Positions 1 through 9,943 of a DNA stretch of 55,208 nucleotides are shown one piece after another. The DNA lies in the NCBI GenBank assembly GCA_024506175.1, contig JAMBEQ010000185.1, forward strand, positions 1 through 55,208, given 5' to 3'. Source of the DNA: Methylocystis sp. (GTDB lineage: Bacteria; Pseudomonadota; Alphaproteobacteria; Rhizobiales; Beijerinckiaceae). The notes beneath the pieces are model-generated. The model ran no database searches and was not told where the DNA came from. It saw only the letters and a program-made list of their open reading frames with translations. The number at the start of each line of letters is the position of its first letter. Within the stretch, counting starts at the first letter, position 1. The position numbers and the translations under genes are program-made.

Positions 1-36
1 ACCGCGCGGCGTCAAACGGGCATTCTTATGAATGTT

Positions 37-99
37 CATCCGGACCTCCGGGAAAAGGTGAAGCTTCGCAACTCCACTTTCCTCGGTCCGGTCCGGATG
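37..99. repeat. Imperfect inverted repeat in the left-edge intergenic region
   Basis: CATCCGGACC at 37-46 is the exact reverse complement of GGTCCGGATG at 90-99, with a 43-nt loop. It lies just downstream of the phosphoesterase gene that ends at 127 on the minus strand, so it could act as a transcript end structure, although no T-run follows. No gene is seen in 1-126. Confidence 0.35.
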
Positions 100-126
100 G
101 ACAACCTATTGCAAGCTCACAGCTAG

Positions 127-1200
127 CTACGGTGCCGCGACCGCCACGCGGTTGCCTGGCACGATCATTGGCGTGTAGGCAAACACTTCACGGCTCTTGG
201 GGTCGACTTTGACCTTTACCCATTGCACGTCGTTGTTGCCGTTGTTGGCGTTGTCGCCAAAGGTCTCGACGCGCGTGAAATTCTCCAGCCGGCGGCCGTC
301 GGCGTCGAGGAACGGTTTATCCACACGGAAATAGTGGCTGTCGCCATGCACATAGGCCACGGGGCGGCGGAAGGCCGTCACCTCGTCACGCAATGCCAGC
401 AGGAAGCTCTGGAAGCCATCGGGAGCGCCGTCGGTCTCCGCCAGCGTCTTCGGGTTACGCAGCGGCGCCCTACTCCCGTCGCTCAGATCCCAGCCGGGGT
501 CCGCCTGCGAGATCAGCATCACCGCAACCGACCTGCGATCCTTCGCGGCCTTGAAGGAGTCTTGCACCCACCTGATGTTGGCGGCGTTGCGGGCGGCGTA
601 TTCGGCGGAGTTCGGCGCCGTGTCGCAGAGGTTGTTGCAGGACCCTTGCACGTTGAGCGTTACGTAGGTCACCCTGCCCACCGTCCAGCGGCGGTTCTCG
701 ACGCAGGCGGCCGGGCCGTTCATGCCCAGGCACAGCGGCTCAGTCTGCACTTCCTGCCGCATCGGGCGCTGGCCCATGGAATAGCTCGTGTTAAAGAAAA
801 TCTGGCGCTCGCGGTCCAGGCGCTCCAGCGAGTTGAAGCCGCCGTTGCTGGCGCGGTCGCAATCGGTCCAGTCGTTGTCGCCGGTCGTGAACATCGCTGC
901 AGTGTTCAGCGCGTTGAACCAGCCCAGCGCGCGAAAATACAGAGCGTCGTCGCAAGCGCTGTTCGAGCCCTGCTTGAGATCGCCGTCGTGCACGACGAAT
1001 TTCAGCTTCGCCGCGTTCATGTCCGCGAACAGGTTTGGCAGACCCGTCGTCTCCTGCGCGGCGGAATAAGGCAGGTCGCCCCACAGGCCGATGTCGTAGG
1101 ATGAGTTTTCGTAGTCTTCCTCGGCCTGCGCAGCCCCGAGCGACAGGCAGGCGAACGCCAAGGCGAGTAGGCGCGGGGCGCCTGAACGGAAAGTAACCAT
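127..1200 (-). CDS. Secreted calcineurin-like metallophosphoesterase family protein
   Basis: A 357-residue protein with a clear Sec signal peptide (residues about 1-26, ending AQA), so it should be periplasmic or secreted. Metallophosphoesterase-like motifs occur in order: GDLPY near residue 41, VHDGD near 70, TTGDNDW near 104 and VHGDSHYF near 285. These resemble the GD / GD(N) / GHxH blocks that bind two metals, though the canonical GNHE block is replaced by GDND. Six or more cysteines suggest disulfides. It is a stand-alone gene, divergent from tyrS across about 200 bp. Substrate is unknown. The fold call rests on motif spacing only. Confidence 0.6.
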   Translation of the reverse strand: MVTFRSGAPRLLALAFACLSLGAAQAEEDYENSSYDIGLWGDLPYSAAQETTGLPNLFADMNAAKLKFVVHDGDLKQGSNSACDDALYFRALGWFNALNTAAMFTTGDNDWTDCDRASNGGFNSLERLDRERQIFFNTSYSMGQRPMRQEVQTEPLCLGMNGPAACVENRRWTVGRVTYVTLNVQGSCNNLCDTAPNSAEYAARNAANIRWVQDSFKAAKDRRSVAVMLISQADPGWDLSDGSRAPLRNPKTLAETDGAPDGFQSFLLALRDEVTAFRRPVAYVHGDSHYFRVDKPFLDADGRRLENFTRVETFGDNANNGNNDVQWVKVKVDPKSREVFAYTPMIVPGNRVAVAAP

Positions 1201-1401
1201 GATGTGAAGCCCCCAATATTGGCTGCCAGAACAAAGGTCCGGCGCGGGCTTTTTCGGGGCTCGCCGTGACGTGGGCGTGACAATTACCGCTTGTGGGTCT
1301 GCCTGGTGGGCAGAGCCACATGGGACTCGGCGATACAGAGTAAGGCGCTACCGCCGCACCCGTCTTGCGCGACGGCTCCCGAGCCCCTATCACCCTGCCC
1401 C

Positions 1402-2664
1402 ATGGCCGATGATTTCTCCCCCAAATCCGACTTTCTGCGCGTGCTCATGGAGCGCGGCTTCGTGCATCAGTGCTCGGACTTTTCCGGGCTCGATGAAAAG
1501 GCGCTCGCCGGAGGGCTTCCGGCCTATATCGGCTTCGACTGCACCGCGGCCTCCCTCCACGTCGGCTCGCTTCTGCCGATCATGATGCTGGCCTGGCTGC
1601 AGCGCACGGGCGGCAAGCCCTTGCCGCTCATGGGCGGCGGCACGACGCGTGTCGGCGATCCGTCTGGCAAGGACGAGAGCCGCAAGCTGCTCACGGTCGA
1701 GCAGATCGACGCCAACAAGGCCTCGATCAAGCGCGTCTTCGAGCGCTTCCTGAATTTCGGCAATGGGCCGACCGACACACTGATGCTCGACAATGCAGAT
1801 TGGCTCGCCGGGCTCAACTACATCGACTTCCTGCGCGACGTGGGCAGGCATTTCTCGGTCAACCGCATGCTCACAATGGATTCGGTGAAGTTGCGGCTCG
1901 AGCGCGAGCACGAGCTCTCCTTTATCGAGTTCAATTACATGTGCCTTCAGGCCTATGATTTTGTCGAGATCAACCGCCGCTACGGGGCGCTGCTGCAAAT
2001 GGGCGGCTCGGATCAGTGGGGCAATATCGTCACGGGGCTCGATCTCGGCCGCCGCATGGGAACGCCGCAGCTTTATGCGCTGACATCGCCGCTGCTGACG
2101 ACCGCTTCCGGCGCCAAAATGGGCAAGACGGCCGCGGGCGCCGTTTGGCTCAACGCCGACATGCTGTCGCCGTATGACTACTGGCAATATTGGCGCAATA
2201 CGGAAGACGCTGACGTCGCGCGTTTCCTCAAGCTCTTCACTTTCCTGCCGATGGATGAGATCGCCCGGCTTTCGGCTCTGCAAGGCGCGGAGATCAACGA
2301 GGCTAAGAAGACGCTCGCCACTGAGGCGACGGCGCTGGTCCATGGCCGCGAGGCCGCCGAAAAGGCGGCCGAGACCGCCCGTGCGACGTTTGAGGAAGGC
2401 GCGCTCGCTCTCTCCCTGCCGAAGGTCCCCGTCTCGGCCGAGGAGATCGCCGCCGGGCTCGGCGTCCTATCAGCTTTCGTCAAGGCCGGCCTCGTCCCCT
2501 CGACAGGCGAAGCGCGCCGGCAGATCAAGAGCGGCGGCCTGCGCGTCAATGACGTCGTGGTGACGGATGAGCGCGGAGCGTTGTCTCAAAAAGACTTCGA
2601 GAAAGACGGCGTGGCGAAACTTTCACTCGGCAAGAAGAAACATGTGCTTCTCTCGCGCGACTGA
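1402..2664 (+). CDS. tyrS: Tyrosyl-tRNA synthetase
   Basis: Charges tRNA-Tyr with tyrosine in the cytoplasm. The reading frame is open upstream to 1291, but family homology begins at the ATG at 1402, giving 420 residues, normal for bacterial TyrRS. The class I signature HVGS is at residues 53-56 and the KMSKS-type loop appears as KMGKT at 239-243. The tyrosine-binding GGSDQWGN block lies between them. The C-terminal 70 residues form an S4 RNA-binding domain ([10 protein letters not shown]). It converges with the histidine kinase gene, leaving only 41 bp between the two stops. Confidence 0.95.
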   Translation: MADDFSPKSDFLRVLMERGFVHQCSDFSGLDEKALAGGLPAYIGFDCTAASLHVGSLLPIMMLAWLQRTGGKPLPLMGGGTTRVGDPSGKDESRKLLTVEQIDANKASIKRVFERFLNFGNGPTDTLMLDNADWLAGLNYIDFLRDVGRHFSVNRMLTMDSVKLRLEREHELSFIEFNYMCLQAYDFVEINRRYGALLQMGGSDQWGNIVTGLDLGRRMGTPQLYALTSPLLTTASGAKMGKTAAGAVWLNADMLSPYDYWQYWRNTEDADVARFLKLFTFLPMDEIARLSALQGAEINEAKKTLATEATALVHGREAAEKAAETARATFEEGALALSLPKVPVSAEEIAAGLGVLSAFVKAGLVPSTGEARRQIKSGGLRVNDVVVTDERGALSQKDFEKDGVAKLSLGKKKHVLLSRD

Positions 2665-2705
2665 GCCTTGGCGAGGATTGGAGCTTACTCGGAGCCGCTG
2701 ACAGC

Positions 2706-4445
2706 TTACGCCGCGCCCTCCAAGTTGACGGGCTCCAACAGCGGCAGGGTGAAGCTGAAAATGGCCCCCTGCTCGAGATCGGGCTGCGCCCATATCCTGC
2801 CGTCATGCGCTTCGATAATGACTCGCGACATCGGCAGTCCGACGCCCATTCCGCCGGCCTTGGTGGAGTGCGAGGGTTCGAAAAGCTGGCTTTTTATTTC
2901 GTCAAGGATTCCCGGGCCGCTATCTGCGATGTCCACCTGGATTTTCTCGCCCTCGGCCATCGAGGTCGAGATCACAAGAGAGCGCGTTTTCGACTCCGCC
3001 ATCGCTTCCTTGGCGTTTTTTATGAGATTGATCAGAACTTGCTGGATCTGAACCCCATCGACGAGGACGGTGTCCTTTTCAGCGCCAAGGTTCAGAACGA
3101 GCGAAATATGACGGTCTCCGAGCGAGGCTGCATAGCAATCGCACGCCTTCTGTATCAGCTCGTGAAGGCTTTGGATAAGCTTGTTTGGCTCCCCATGCGA
3201 GGCAAGCCCACGCAGGCTGCTGATGATCCGTCCCGCGCGCTCCACCTGTTCTCCCGCGCGCGCCAGAGCGTCCTCGATACTGACCGGGCGCTTATCCGGC
3301 GGCGCGGCGACCATGCGTTCAGCAATCTTGAGGTAGGTCTTCATCGCCGCAAGAGGCTGGTTGAGCTCATGAGCAAGACCAGCCGCAATGCCGCCCATCG
3401 CCGCAAGGCGATCGATCTGTATTCGCTTTAGCCGCGCCTCGGCCTCGTGCTTCTCGGACAGATCGTGGACGCTGCCGACAAACATGGGAGCGTTATTGTG
3501 GCGGGTCGCGGTCAGGGTGAGGTCGACCGGAAAGAACTCGCCGTTCCTGCGGCGTCCTTTGGTCTCCCGGGAACCGCGAACGTTGTGGCGCTGACGGGAA
3601 TAGGACACGCCGAATTCAGTCGCCAGCTTTTCCGGAAGGATCAAGCGGACGTCGGCTCCCAGGAGCTCGCGCACGTCATAGCCGAACATGCGCGCGCCGG
3701 CCGCGTTGATCGAGTAAATCGATCCGGATTTGTCGAAGGCGATGATCGCGTCCTGAACAGCTTCCAGGATGGCTTGCTGCCGCCCTTCGCTCTCGCGCAA
3801 AGCTTGTCCCAGGCGCTGCCTGCTTGCGCTTTTGAACGAGAGCCAGCGACTGTCCTCTTTATGGAGGGCGAAGTCGTGGTTCGCTATGACGTCGAAAGTC
3901 TCACGGATGTCGCATTTGGGAAAGGGATAGGCGCATAGGGCGAGGATGCGCTTTACGCCGATGATGTGGTGGATCATCTCCTCGTACTGCGCAAACCCGC
4001 GCCAGACCGCTTTTTCCAGCCAGAACGTATCGCCGGTGAGGCGCAGCCCCTCGAAGCCAAGCTGCTCCGCGAATTCGACTTTTTCCACCCAGCCGCGAAG
4101 CACGCGCTCGCCGTCGAACTGGCCGTCCTGAATGTACCAGTCCGTGTAATGTCGTATTTCCAGCTGGCCAGAGGCGATGCGGGCATTTAGGTCTGGGACG
4201 ACCGCGCTCAGCGCAGCCTTTGCTTGTTCGACGTCGACGAGCTCGGACGTCACCCACATGCAGAATTCATTTTCTGCAAGCCCCTGCACGAAATATGGCA
4301 CCAATACTTCGAGCAGCTCTTCCGCGGTCTTATACAAAAGGCAGAAATGCGTTCCCCAGGGAACGTCGCCGATCGCCTCGACGCCCGACTTCCTCGGCAG
4401 CTCGGACTGCAGGAAACTTCCACCGATGCCGGTATAGTCGTCCAC
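2706..4445 (-). CDS. Cytosolic MEDS-PAS hybrid sensor histidine kinase (orphan)
   Basis: A 579-residue sensor kinase without transmembrane segments. Residues about 22-190 match the MEDS sensory domain (methanogen/methylotroph DcmR sensory domain; GTHFCLLY near 31-38). A PAS domain covers about 220-330. The HisKA H-box GLAHELNQPLAAM places the phospho-accepting histidine at H359, in the subfamily that includes FixL, NtrB and DctB. The ATPase domain shows the N-box (NLIKNAKEAM, from 473), the G1 box DSGPG (508-512) and the G2 box GMGVGL (532-537). The start codon is GTG with a strong GGGGGGAG ribosome site. No response regulator gene lies nearby, so the partner is unknown. The ligand of MEDS domains is not established; in DcmR the context is dichloromethane use. 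Confidence 0.9.
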   Translation of the reverse strand: MDDYTGIGGSFLQSELPRKSGVEAIGDVPWGTHFCLLYKTAEELLEVLVPYFVQGLAENEFCMWVTSELVDVEQAKAALSAVVPDLNARIASGQLEIRHYTDWYIQDGQFDGERVLRGWVEKVEFAEQLGFEGLRLTGDTFWLEKAVWRGFAQYEEMIHHIIGVKRILALCAYPFPKCDIRETFDVIANHDFALHKEDSRWLSFKSASRQRLGQALRESEGRQQAILEAVQDAIIAFDKSGSIYSINAAGARMFGYDVRELLGADVRLILPEKLATEFGVSYSRQRHNVRGSRETKGRRRNGEFFPVDLTLTATRHNNAPMFVGSVHDLSEKHEAEARLKRIQIDRLAAMGGIAAGLAHELNQPLAAMKTYLKIAERMVAAPPDKRPVSIEDALARAGEQVERAGRIISSLRGLASHGEPNKLIQSLHELIQKACDCYAASLGDRHISLVLNLGAEKDTVLVDGVQIQQVLINLIKNAKEAMAESKTRSLVISTSMAEGEKIQVDIADSGPGILDEIKSQLFEPSHSTKAGGMGVGLPMSRVIIEAHDGRIWAQPDLEQGAIFSFTLPLLEPVNLEGAA

Positions 4446-4568
4446 GTCGCTCCCCCCACTCGCTGCACGAACGTGAATAGATCGCTGGGACTGGCAATTT
4501 AGACGGTTTTTTGTCAGTGCGAAATTCTTAAATTTACCATAATGGCTTGGCTTACGCCAGGCTCAGGG

Positions 4569-7500
4569 TTATTGCATCTCCGGCATGCGCGCCGTTCCGT
4601 CGAGCACGCCCATGATCTTTCTCATCATGCCAGGGGCGATCGCCGACAGCGGATTAACATTGACGACCGGCGCCGACAGCGCGCCGGTCACACGGTAATT
4701 CAGCGCAAAAATGCCTTCGTGCTGGCCGCCCGTAATCACGAGATTGAGCACGGGGATATTCGACAGAAGGCTATTCAGCGCGTAGGCCGGCACATAAGAG
4801 CCTGACAGGTCGAGCCGATCGCGGGGAAAATCGATAAATCCGTCGAATGTGAGCCCGATTTCCGGGCCTGACATGACGCCCTCGCGCACGGAAAGGCGAC
4901 CGCCGGCCCAGGTGAAACCGGATTGAAGCCGCCCAACGCGCACGAGATCGGGATCGAAACGCATATTGCCGCGATCATCCGCACGCGAGGTTCCACTCTG
5001 CGCCATTAGTTGGCGCATCGTCGGTTCGCCTTTGACGAAGAAATCACGCACGTTGATCGCGCCGTCGGCGCGGTTCTGACCAAGCGCCACATTAGCGTTG
5101 AGAACGCCGTTCTCCATCTTGCGATAGAGGTCCAGGAAGGCGAGTAGCGAGCCCGCGTCGTTCGTCGATATCTCTAGCTGCTGCGCGCCGCTCTGCCCCC
5201 GCGTCAGCGCGGCGGCGAGACGCTCGCGTCCGAAATTTCCTATGAGCGTGACGGTGCGAACACGCCCGCCCCGCGCCTCATATTTGAAATCCACTCCGGT
5301 AAGGATTTGCTTGCCATGGCCGGTGACGATCGGCGCCTTGAAGTCCAGATCGATGTCGTCGCCGGGGCTTCGCGCGTTCCCTGACGGTTTGTCGCCGCTT
5401 CCGGACCGGATGAGTGAGGCAAGCATCGGCCGCGCATCGAAATTGGCTCCGCGAATGACGACCTTCGTGGCGTCGCTGGCCCGCGAAACCTCTATTTTCA
5501 GATCGTCGCCAGCCGAAAGCCGCACCGGCGCGAGCCGCGCGCCGCGAAAGCCTCCTTCCTTGCCGAGCTCGATCACGCCCTGCGCCTGCAACGGGGCGGC
5601 ATCCAAATTGAACTGATCGAGCGCGATCCCTTCGCCGCGCTTCACGATCACGAATGAAGCCTTGGCCGGTTTGCCGGCTGGCTTCACGACGCCCGGGATA
5701 GGATTGTCGAAATTGGCGCGAGTGAGGTCGAGCTCGATTCGCGCGTTGAGTTCATCGACAGGAAGCGGCGTCTTGACGGTCGCTGCGACAGGCCCGCTAA
5801 CCCCGTTGACCGCATAGCCAGCCCGCTGCCGCGCCGCCTCGTCAAAGGTCAGGGTCACTTGCGCCTGCGCCGGCCCCTTTTCGCCAAAGCCGCGCCTGAC
5901 CTCCAGCGCCGCCGGCGCCCCGTAGATCCGCCCCGTCCCATTGATGCGCAGGCCACTGCGGTCCGCCAGAATATGCAACGCGCCGCCCTCGAGCCGTTCC
6001 TTGCCGATGAGCCTCTCTATCGAGAGGTTGGTGGTCACCGCGTCGATCGCGAAGGTCGTTCGGTCCTCGCCCGGAGGGTCGTCGAAATTGAAATCGATCC
6101 TGAGCCTTCCGTCGATCTGCCCTTTAAGCGTCGCCGCGTCCACCGGAACGCTGGCATGCGAGGCGACGGCGGGAATCGATAGTGCATCTGCGGCCGCCTC
6201 GACGTTCCCTGAAAGCTTGAGATCCAGGACGGCGGGAACTGACGGAAGCATATTGTCGGCTACAGAAAACCGCCCCTCGGCGAGGGTCATGCGGCGCCCT
6301 GGCCCCGTCTCCATCATGCCGGAGGTCGCGTCGAAGCTCGCCGTGCGGCCAGTGACGCGCAAGTGGCCCGAGACGCCGGTCAAGGGCGCGAGACCCGGCA
6401 AGGCCTCGATGAGCGAGCCATCGACGACATCGCCGAAGATCTCGAGAGAGTCGTCGGGCGGCGCGCGCTCGTAGCGCATGGCGACAAGCGCGTCACTGTC
6501 GAAAGCGCCGGCGGCATGGGCGTGTTTCACGAGGCCCGCGGAAACGTGGTCCAGAAACCATGTTCGAACCGGCGCGACGATATGCGTCGGCCAAAGCCGT
6601 TCCACGGCGCGCATCTGCGTGTCGTCGACGTCGAGCGCGAAGGTGAGGCGCGGCGTTCCGCGATAGACAAGGGCGCCGCTTCCGGCCCCTTGCAACTCGG
6701 GGCCGGAAATGGATAGCCGGTCGACGAGAAGGCGCCCCTGCCCGTGCATCAATCTGGCTTCAAGAACCCCCTGCTGTATCTCGAGGGCATTCTGGCCCGC
6801 GCGCTCGGGCTCGAGCCGGGCGGGCTCGACCAGGTTGAAAGCAATCGTCCAGGCATCCGCGCCAGGATCTGCGCTGCTTGGAAGTTCAGCCGGCGCCGAG
6901 GCCGCGCCAGCCAGCGCCATATCGAAGCCGCCCGCCTTGACGCGGAAAGGCGCGACGACGAGCTTGCGCTCCCGTCTGCTCCAGCGAGCCTGGGCCGCGA
7001 TCCGCTGGATCATCACCGGCTCGTGGTCTGGCTCCTCGAGACGGAAAAAGCCCTTGCCAATCTCAAGGCCGCCCGTCGCCTCGAGCACGATCCCATCTGG
7101 AGAGAGCGAAAAGCTCAGATCGGCGCCCAATGGCGCGTCCGTGTCGAAGTGAAGGTTATGGGCGCCGCTGACGAGCGCGATCTCGTCGATGGAAAGATTC
7201 CGCAGCTTGGCCACGAATGCCCGGTTTTTCCCAGGCGCTCCCTTTGCCGCCGCCGTCGCGCTCCAGCGCCGGGAGGGCCCTGTCGCCGCCAGGCTGAATC
7301 GCATGCTGCCGTCGCCCTTGGCCAGACTCAGCGAAACATCCCGATATTGAATGGTCCGGTCGATCGTGCGGTCGTCGATCGTCAAGCTGCCATGCTGCAG
7401 GCCGAGCTTGTCGAACCCGCCCACGGGACTGTCGGGGTTCGTCGCAAGGTCCATCAGAGCGCGTAGCGCGCCGGCGGCGGTCTTCAACAACGCCACCCGC

Positions 7501-8144
7501 TCGATTGGCGCGCCGGCGGACGCCTCGATGGGCGCAGGGGGGGCGACCGTCGCCGTTGCGACAGGATCGGCGCCAGCCGAGATCGCCATGGTCCCGTCCT
7601 CTTGAACGGAAAGTCGCAGGTCGAGGTCGAGCGCCTCCAGGCGGCGCGGCTGAAGCCGGCCGAGAAATATGGACGGCCAATCTAGGGAAAGCTCGGCCCG
7701 TGGAGCCGCGAGAATGGAGCGGCCCCCCGATTTCACCAGCAATCCGTCGATAGTCAGCGTGGGACCGTGATCGGAATTGGCGATCGAGACGCCGTCAAGG
7801 TTAAAGCTGAACTTTCCCGAGAAGCGCTCATCCAAAGAATCGACGATCCCAGGCGTGAGCCAGGCGAGGTCGATCGGCCCGCGCGAGAGCGCCAGGAAGA
7901 AGGCGCCCAAGGCGACGCAAACGAAAGCCATCGACCCGAGGCCGAGAAAGGCGCCGGCGCGCGCGACCCTGCGGGCGCGGGCGCGCCTCCATGGTCGCGG
8001 CGGCCTCTTCCGAGCGGCGGCAAAAACGTCGCGATCGTCGCGCGCAGTCTGATCGTTCAAATATCCTCGCTTGGCGCGCCCCTCGCCGACGCCGAAAAAA
8101 TCGCGCGCCAACGCGAGCGCCGCCACTTGCCCGGTTGGCGCCAT
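4569..8144 (-). CDS. AsmA-like / DUF3971 large membrane-anchored protein
   Basis: A 1191-residue protein when started at the ATG at 8144; the frame runs up to 8384, but that would overlap the divergent peroxiredoxin gene. A basic N-terminus is followed by one transmembrane helix at about 62-86. The rest is a long, beta-rich periplasmic region with repeated patterns such as LTIDGLLV and LDLDLRLSV. This is typical of DUF3971/AsmA-like C-terminal proteins of the YhdP/TamB superfamily, which are thought to bridge the periplasm and move phospholipids to the outer membrane. The C-terminal block near FDGFIDFPRDRLDLSGSYVP is the AsmA_2-type end. It precedes the MEDS kinase gene on the same strand with a 123-bp gap. 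A role in envelope lipid traffic is family inference. Confidence 0.8.
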   Translation of the reverse strand: MAPTGQVAALALARDFFGVGEGRAKRGYLNDQTARDDRDVFAAARKRPPRPWRRARARRVARAGAFLGLGSMAFVCVALGAFFLALSRGPIDLAWLTPGIVDSLDERFSGKFSFNLDGVSIANSDHGPTLTIDGLLVKSGGRSILAAPRAELSLDWPSIFLGRLQPRRLEALDLDLRLSVQEDGTMAISAGADPVATATVAPPAPIEASAGAPIERVALLKTAAGALRALMDLATNPDSPVGGFDKLGLQHGSLTIDDRTIDRTIQYRDVSLSLAKGDGSMRFSLAATGPSRRWSATAAAKGAPGKNRAFVAKLRNLSIDEIALVSGAHNLHFDTDAPLGADLSFSLSPDGIVLEATGGLEIGKGFFRLEEPDHEPVMIQRIAAQARWSRRERKLVVAPFRVKAGGFDMALAGAASAPAELPSSADPGADAWTIAFNLVEPARLEPERAGQNALEIQQGVLEARLMHGQGRLLVDRLSISGPELQGAGSGALVYRGTPRLTFALDVDDTQMRAVERLWPTHIVAPVRTWFLDHVSAGLVKHAHAAGAFDSDALVAMRYERAPPDDSLEIFGDVVDGSLIEALPGLAPLTGVSGHLRVTGRTASFDATSGMMETGPGRRMTLAEGRFSVADNMLPSVPAVLDLKLSGNVEAAADALSIPAVASHASVPVDAATLKGQIDGRLRIDFNFDDPPGEDRTTFAIDAVTTNLSIERLIGKERLEGGALHILADRSGLRINGTGRIYGAPAALEVRRGFGEKGPAQAQVTLTFDEAARQRAGYAVNGVSGPVAATVKTPLPVDELNARIELDLTRANFDNPIPGVVKPAGKPAKASFVIVKRGEGIALDQFNLDAAPLQAQGVIELGKEGGFRGARLAPVRLSAGDDLKIEVSRASDATKVVIRGANFDARPMLASLIRSGSGDKPSGNARSPGDDIDLDFKAPIVTGHGKQILTGVDFKYEARGGRVRTVTLIGNFGRERLAAALTRGQSGAQQLEISTNDAGSLLAFLDLYRKMENGVLNANVALGQNRADGAINVRDFFVKGEPTMRQLMAQSGTSRADDRGNMRFDPDLVRVGRLQSGFTWAGGRLSVREGVMSGPEIGLTFDGFIDFPRDRLDLSGSYVPAYALNSLLSNIPVLNLVITGGQHEGIFALNYRVTGALSAPVVNVNPLSAIAPGMMRKIMGVLDGTARMPEMQ

Positions 8145-8197
8145 CTCTGCATTGTTCAGCTGGATTCTAAATGGGCTTGCGACGAAAGGAAGGCGCA

Positions 8198-8815
8198 ATG
8201 ACCACGAAAGCGTCGACAAAAAGACCGGCAGCCTCCAAATCCACACAGAAAGAGCCCAAGGAGCGGATTGCGGCGACAAAGGCGAAGGCCGCAAAGCCGG
8301 TTGCGCAGGAAGCGGCCCCACTGGAGCCGGCCTCGTCCCACGCCCCAGCGATATTGCTCGAAAAAGGCGATTCGGCGCCGTCATTCACGCTCCCAGGCGC
8401 GGGCGGCGAGACGCTGTCCCTCGCGGCGTTAGCCGGCAAGAAGGTGGTTCTCTATTTCTACCCGAAGGACGACACCTCGGGCTGCACCAAAGAAGCGATC
8501 GAATTCAACGCCCTTCGCGACAAATTCGCCAAAGCGGGCGCGGTCATTGTCGGCATGTCGCCAGATTCGCCCAAAAGCCACGACAAATTCCGCGCCAAAT
8601 ATGAGCTCGGCTTTCCGCTCGCCGCCGACGAGACGAAGGCGACGCTCTCGGCCTATGGGGTGTGGGTCGAGAAAAGCATGTATGGCCGCAAATATATGGG
8701 CGTGGAGCGCTCGACCTTCCTGATCGACGCCGAGGGCCGGGTCGCGAGGATCTGGCGAAAGGTGAAGGTCCCCGGACACGTTGAGGAAGTGCTAGCTGCG
8801 GTCGAGGGGCTTTAA
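8198..8815 (+). CDS. bcp: Bcp-type thioredoxin-dependent peroxiredoxin with Lys/Ala-rich N-terminal tail
   Basis: Reduces hydrogen peroxide and organic hydroperoxides. The ATG at 8198 follows an AAGGAAGG ribosome site better than the in-frame codon at 8171, giving 205 residues. The peroxidatic cysteine is C96 in the motif DDTSGCTKEA. The usual Bcp resolving cysteine five residues later is replaced by isoleucine (I101), so this is a 1-Cys or alternative-resolution form. Residues 1-50 are an extra Lys/Ala/Thr/Pro-rich tail absent from E. coli Bcp and reminiscent of histone-H1-like tails. It is divergent from the AsmA-like gene. The family assignment is firm; the role of the tail is unknown. Confidence 0.92.
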   Translation: MTTKASTKRPAASKSTQKEPKERIAATKAKAAKPVAQEAAPLEPASSHAPAILLEKGDSAPSFTLPGAGGETLSLAALAGKKVVLYFYPKDDTSGCTKEAIEFNALRDKFAKAGAVIVGMSPDSPKSHDKFRAKYELGFPLAADETKATLSAYGVWVEKSMYGRKYMGVERSTFLIDAEGRVARIWRKVKVPGHVEEVLAAVEGL

Positions 8816-8847
8816 AGCGCCCCTCCGGACCTTTTCCAGGAGCGGCC

Positions 8848-9795
8848 TCAGTTATGCTCGTGCTCAGTCGCCGCCGGCGCCGCGTCCGCTGGCGCAGGAC
8901 CGCCCGCCCTCTTCTTGGCGATGATCTTCGCCATATCCTCCACGCCCTTTTTCGCAGCGGCGAGGTCGGGCTTCGCCGCCAGCGCCGCTTCATAATCCGC
9001 CTTGGCGCGCTCGAAGTCCTTTTTGGCCCGCCAGGCGTTGGCGCGGTCGAGGAGCGCGGTCGGGTTTTTCGGGTCGGCCTTCGCCGCCGCCTCGAAATCC
9101 GCGAGCGCCTTGTCGTAATCGGCCTTGGCGTAATAGCAGCCGCCGCGCCCGATAAGGGCGGAGACGAGCCCCGGATCGCGCTTCAGCGCCGCTGAATAAT
9201 CCGCGATGGCCCGTTCGTGATCCCCCTTTGCGTGATAGTAGCCGGCGCGCGCCGCGAGCGGCGCAGGGGATTTCTTTTCGAATTCGACCGCCTGATTGAG
9301 GTCGGCGAGCATTTTCTCCGCGTGGCCTTTTGCGCGCCAGGCCGAGGCGCGGGCCATCAGCGCGGCGACGCTTTTCTTGTCCTTCTCTATGACCTTGTCA
9401 TAGTCGGCGATGGCGGCGTCGAGATCGCCTTTGGCGTGCTGCGCGGCCCCGCGCGCGAGCAGGACAACCGCGGACGCAGGGTCGACCTCGAGCGCCTTCG
9501 TATAGTCCTCGATGGCGTGGGCGAAGTCGCCCTTGGCCTGATAGGCGCCCGCCCGGTTCACATAGGCCGCGAGCTGATTGTGCTTCGATTCCTTGCCGAC
9601 CGCGGCAATGATTTCCGAGCAGCCGGCAATGCGTTCATCCGGACTGCTCGAACGGCAGAGCTTCCAGCCTGGGCTGGTCTCAGATTGCGCCTCAAGAGCG
9701 GCGGCGCCGGAGAAAAGGCATGTACAAAGCGCGAAGCTCGCCGCCGCCCGAGCGACGCTGATCGGATTGGAAACCCTGATAGGATTGAAAACCAT
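8848..9795 (-). CDS. Exported tetratricopeptide-repeat protein
   Basis: Start chosen at the ATG at 9795 (315 residues), which puts a hydrophobic signal sequence (AAASFALCTCLFSGAAALEA) near the N-terminus; the frame is open to 9861. From about residue 70 to 280 there are six to seven consecutive 34-residue TPR units with the pattern GDxxxAIADYxxAL. These form a superhelical scaffold for protein contacts, presumably in the periplasm. A Cys pair after the signal (KLC..AGC) recalls other alphaproteobacterial secreted TPR proteins. The tail is Ala/Pro-rich and ends in ATEHEHN. It converges with bcp (32 bp between stops). The partner is unknown. Confidence 0.8.
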   Translation of the reverse strand: MVFNPIRVSNPISVARAAASFALCTCLFSGAAALEAQSETSPGWKLCRSSSPDERIAGCSEIIAAVGKESKHNQLAAYVNRAGAYQAKGDFAHAIEDYTKALEVDPASAVVLLARGAAQHAKGDLDAAIADYDKVIEKDKKSVAALMARASAWRAKGHAEKMLADLNQAVEFEKKSPAPLAARAGYYHAKGDHERAIADYSAALKRDPGLVSALIGRGGCYYAKADYDKALADFEAAAKADPKNPTALLDRANAWRAKKDFERAKADYEAALAAKPDLAAAKKGVEDMAKIIAKKRAGGPAPADAAPAATEHEHN

Positions 9796-9943
9796 GTGTC
9801 GGATTTGCTCCGTAACGTCAGAGGGGCTGCCTGATCCTACTCGGCGCGCGGCGCGCCGCAACCGGGAATACCGCGCGATTTGCGCCCGACGCAGGGACCG
9901 TTAGGCTGCTTGGCAGCGCGAATCGAATGGCTCGGAGGAACAA

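Noticed and set aside
223-1104. 293-codon plus-strand frame over the secreted phosphoesterase
   Set aside because: Val/Arg/Ala-rich antisense frame; the minus-strand product has a signal peptide and metal-site-like motifs.
1390-2343. 317-codon minus-strand frame over tyrS
   Set aside because: Antisense to a complete tyrosyl-tRNA synthetase with all motifs.
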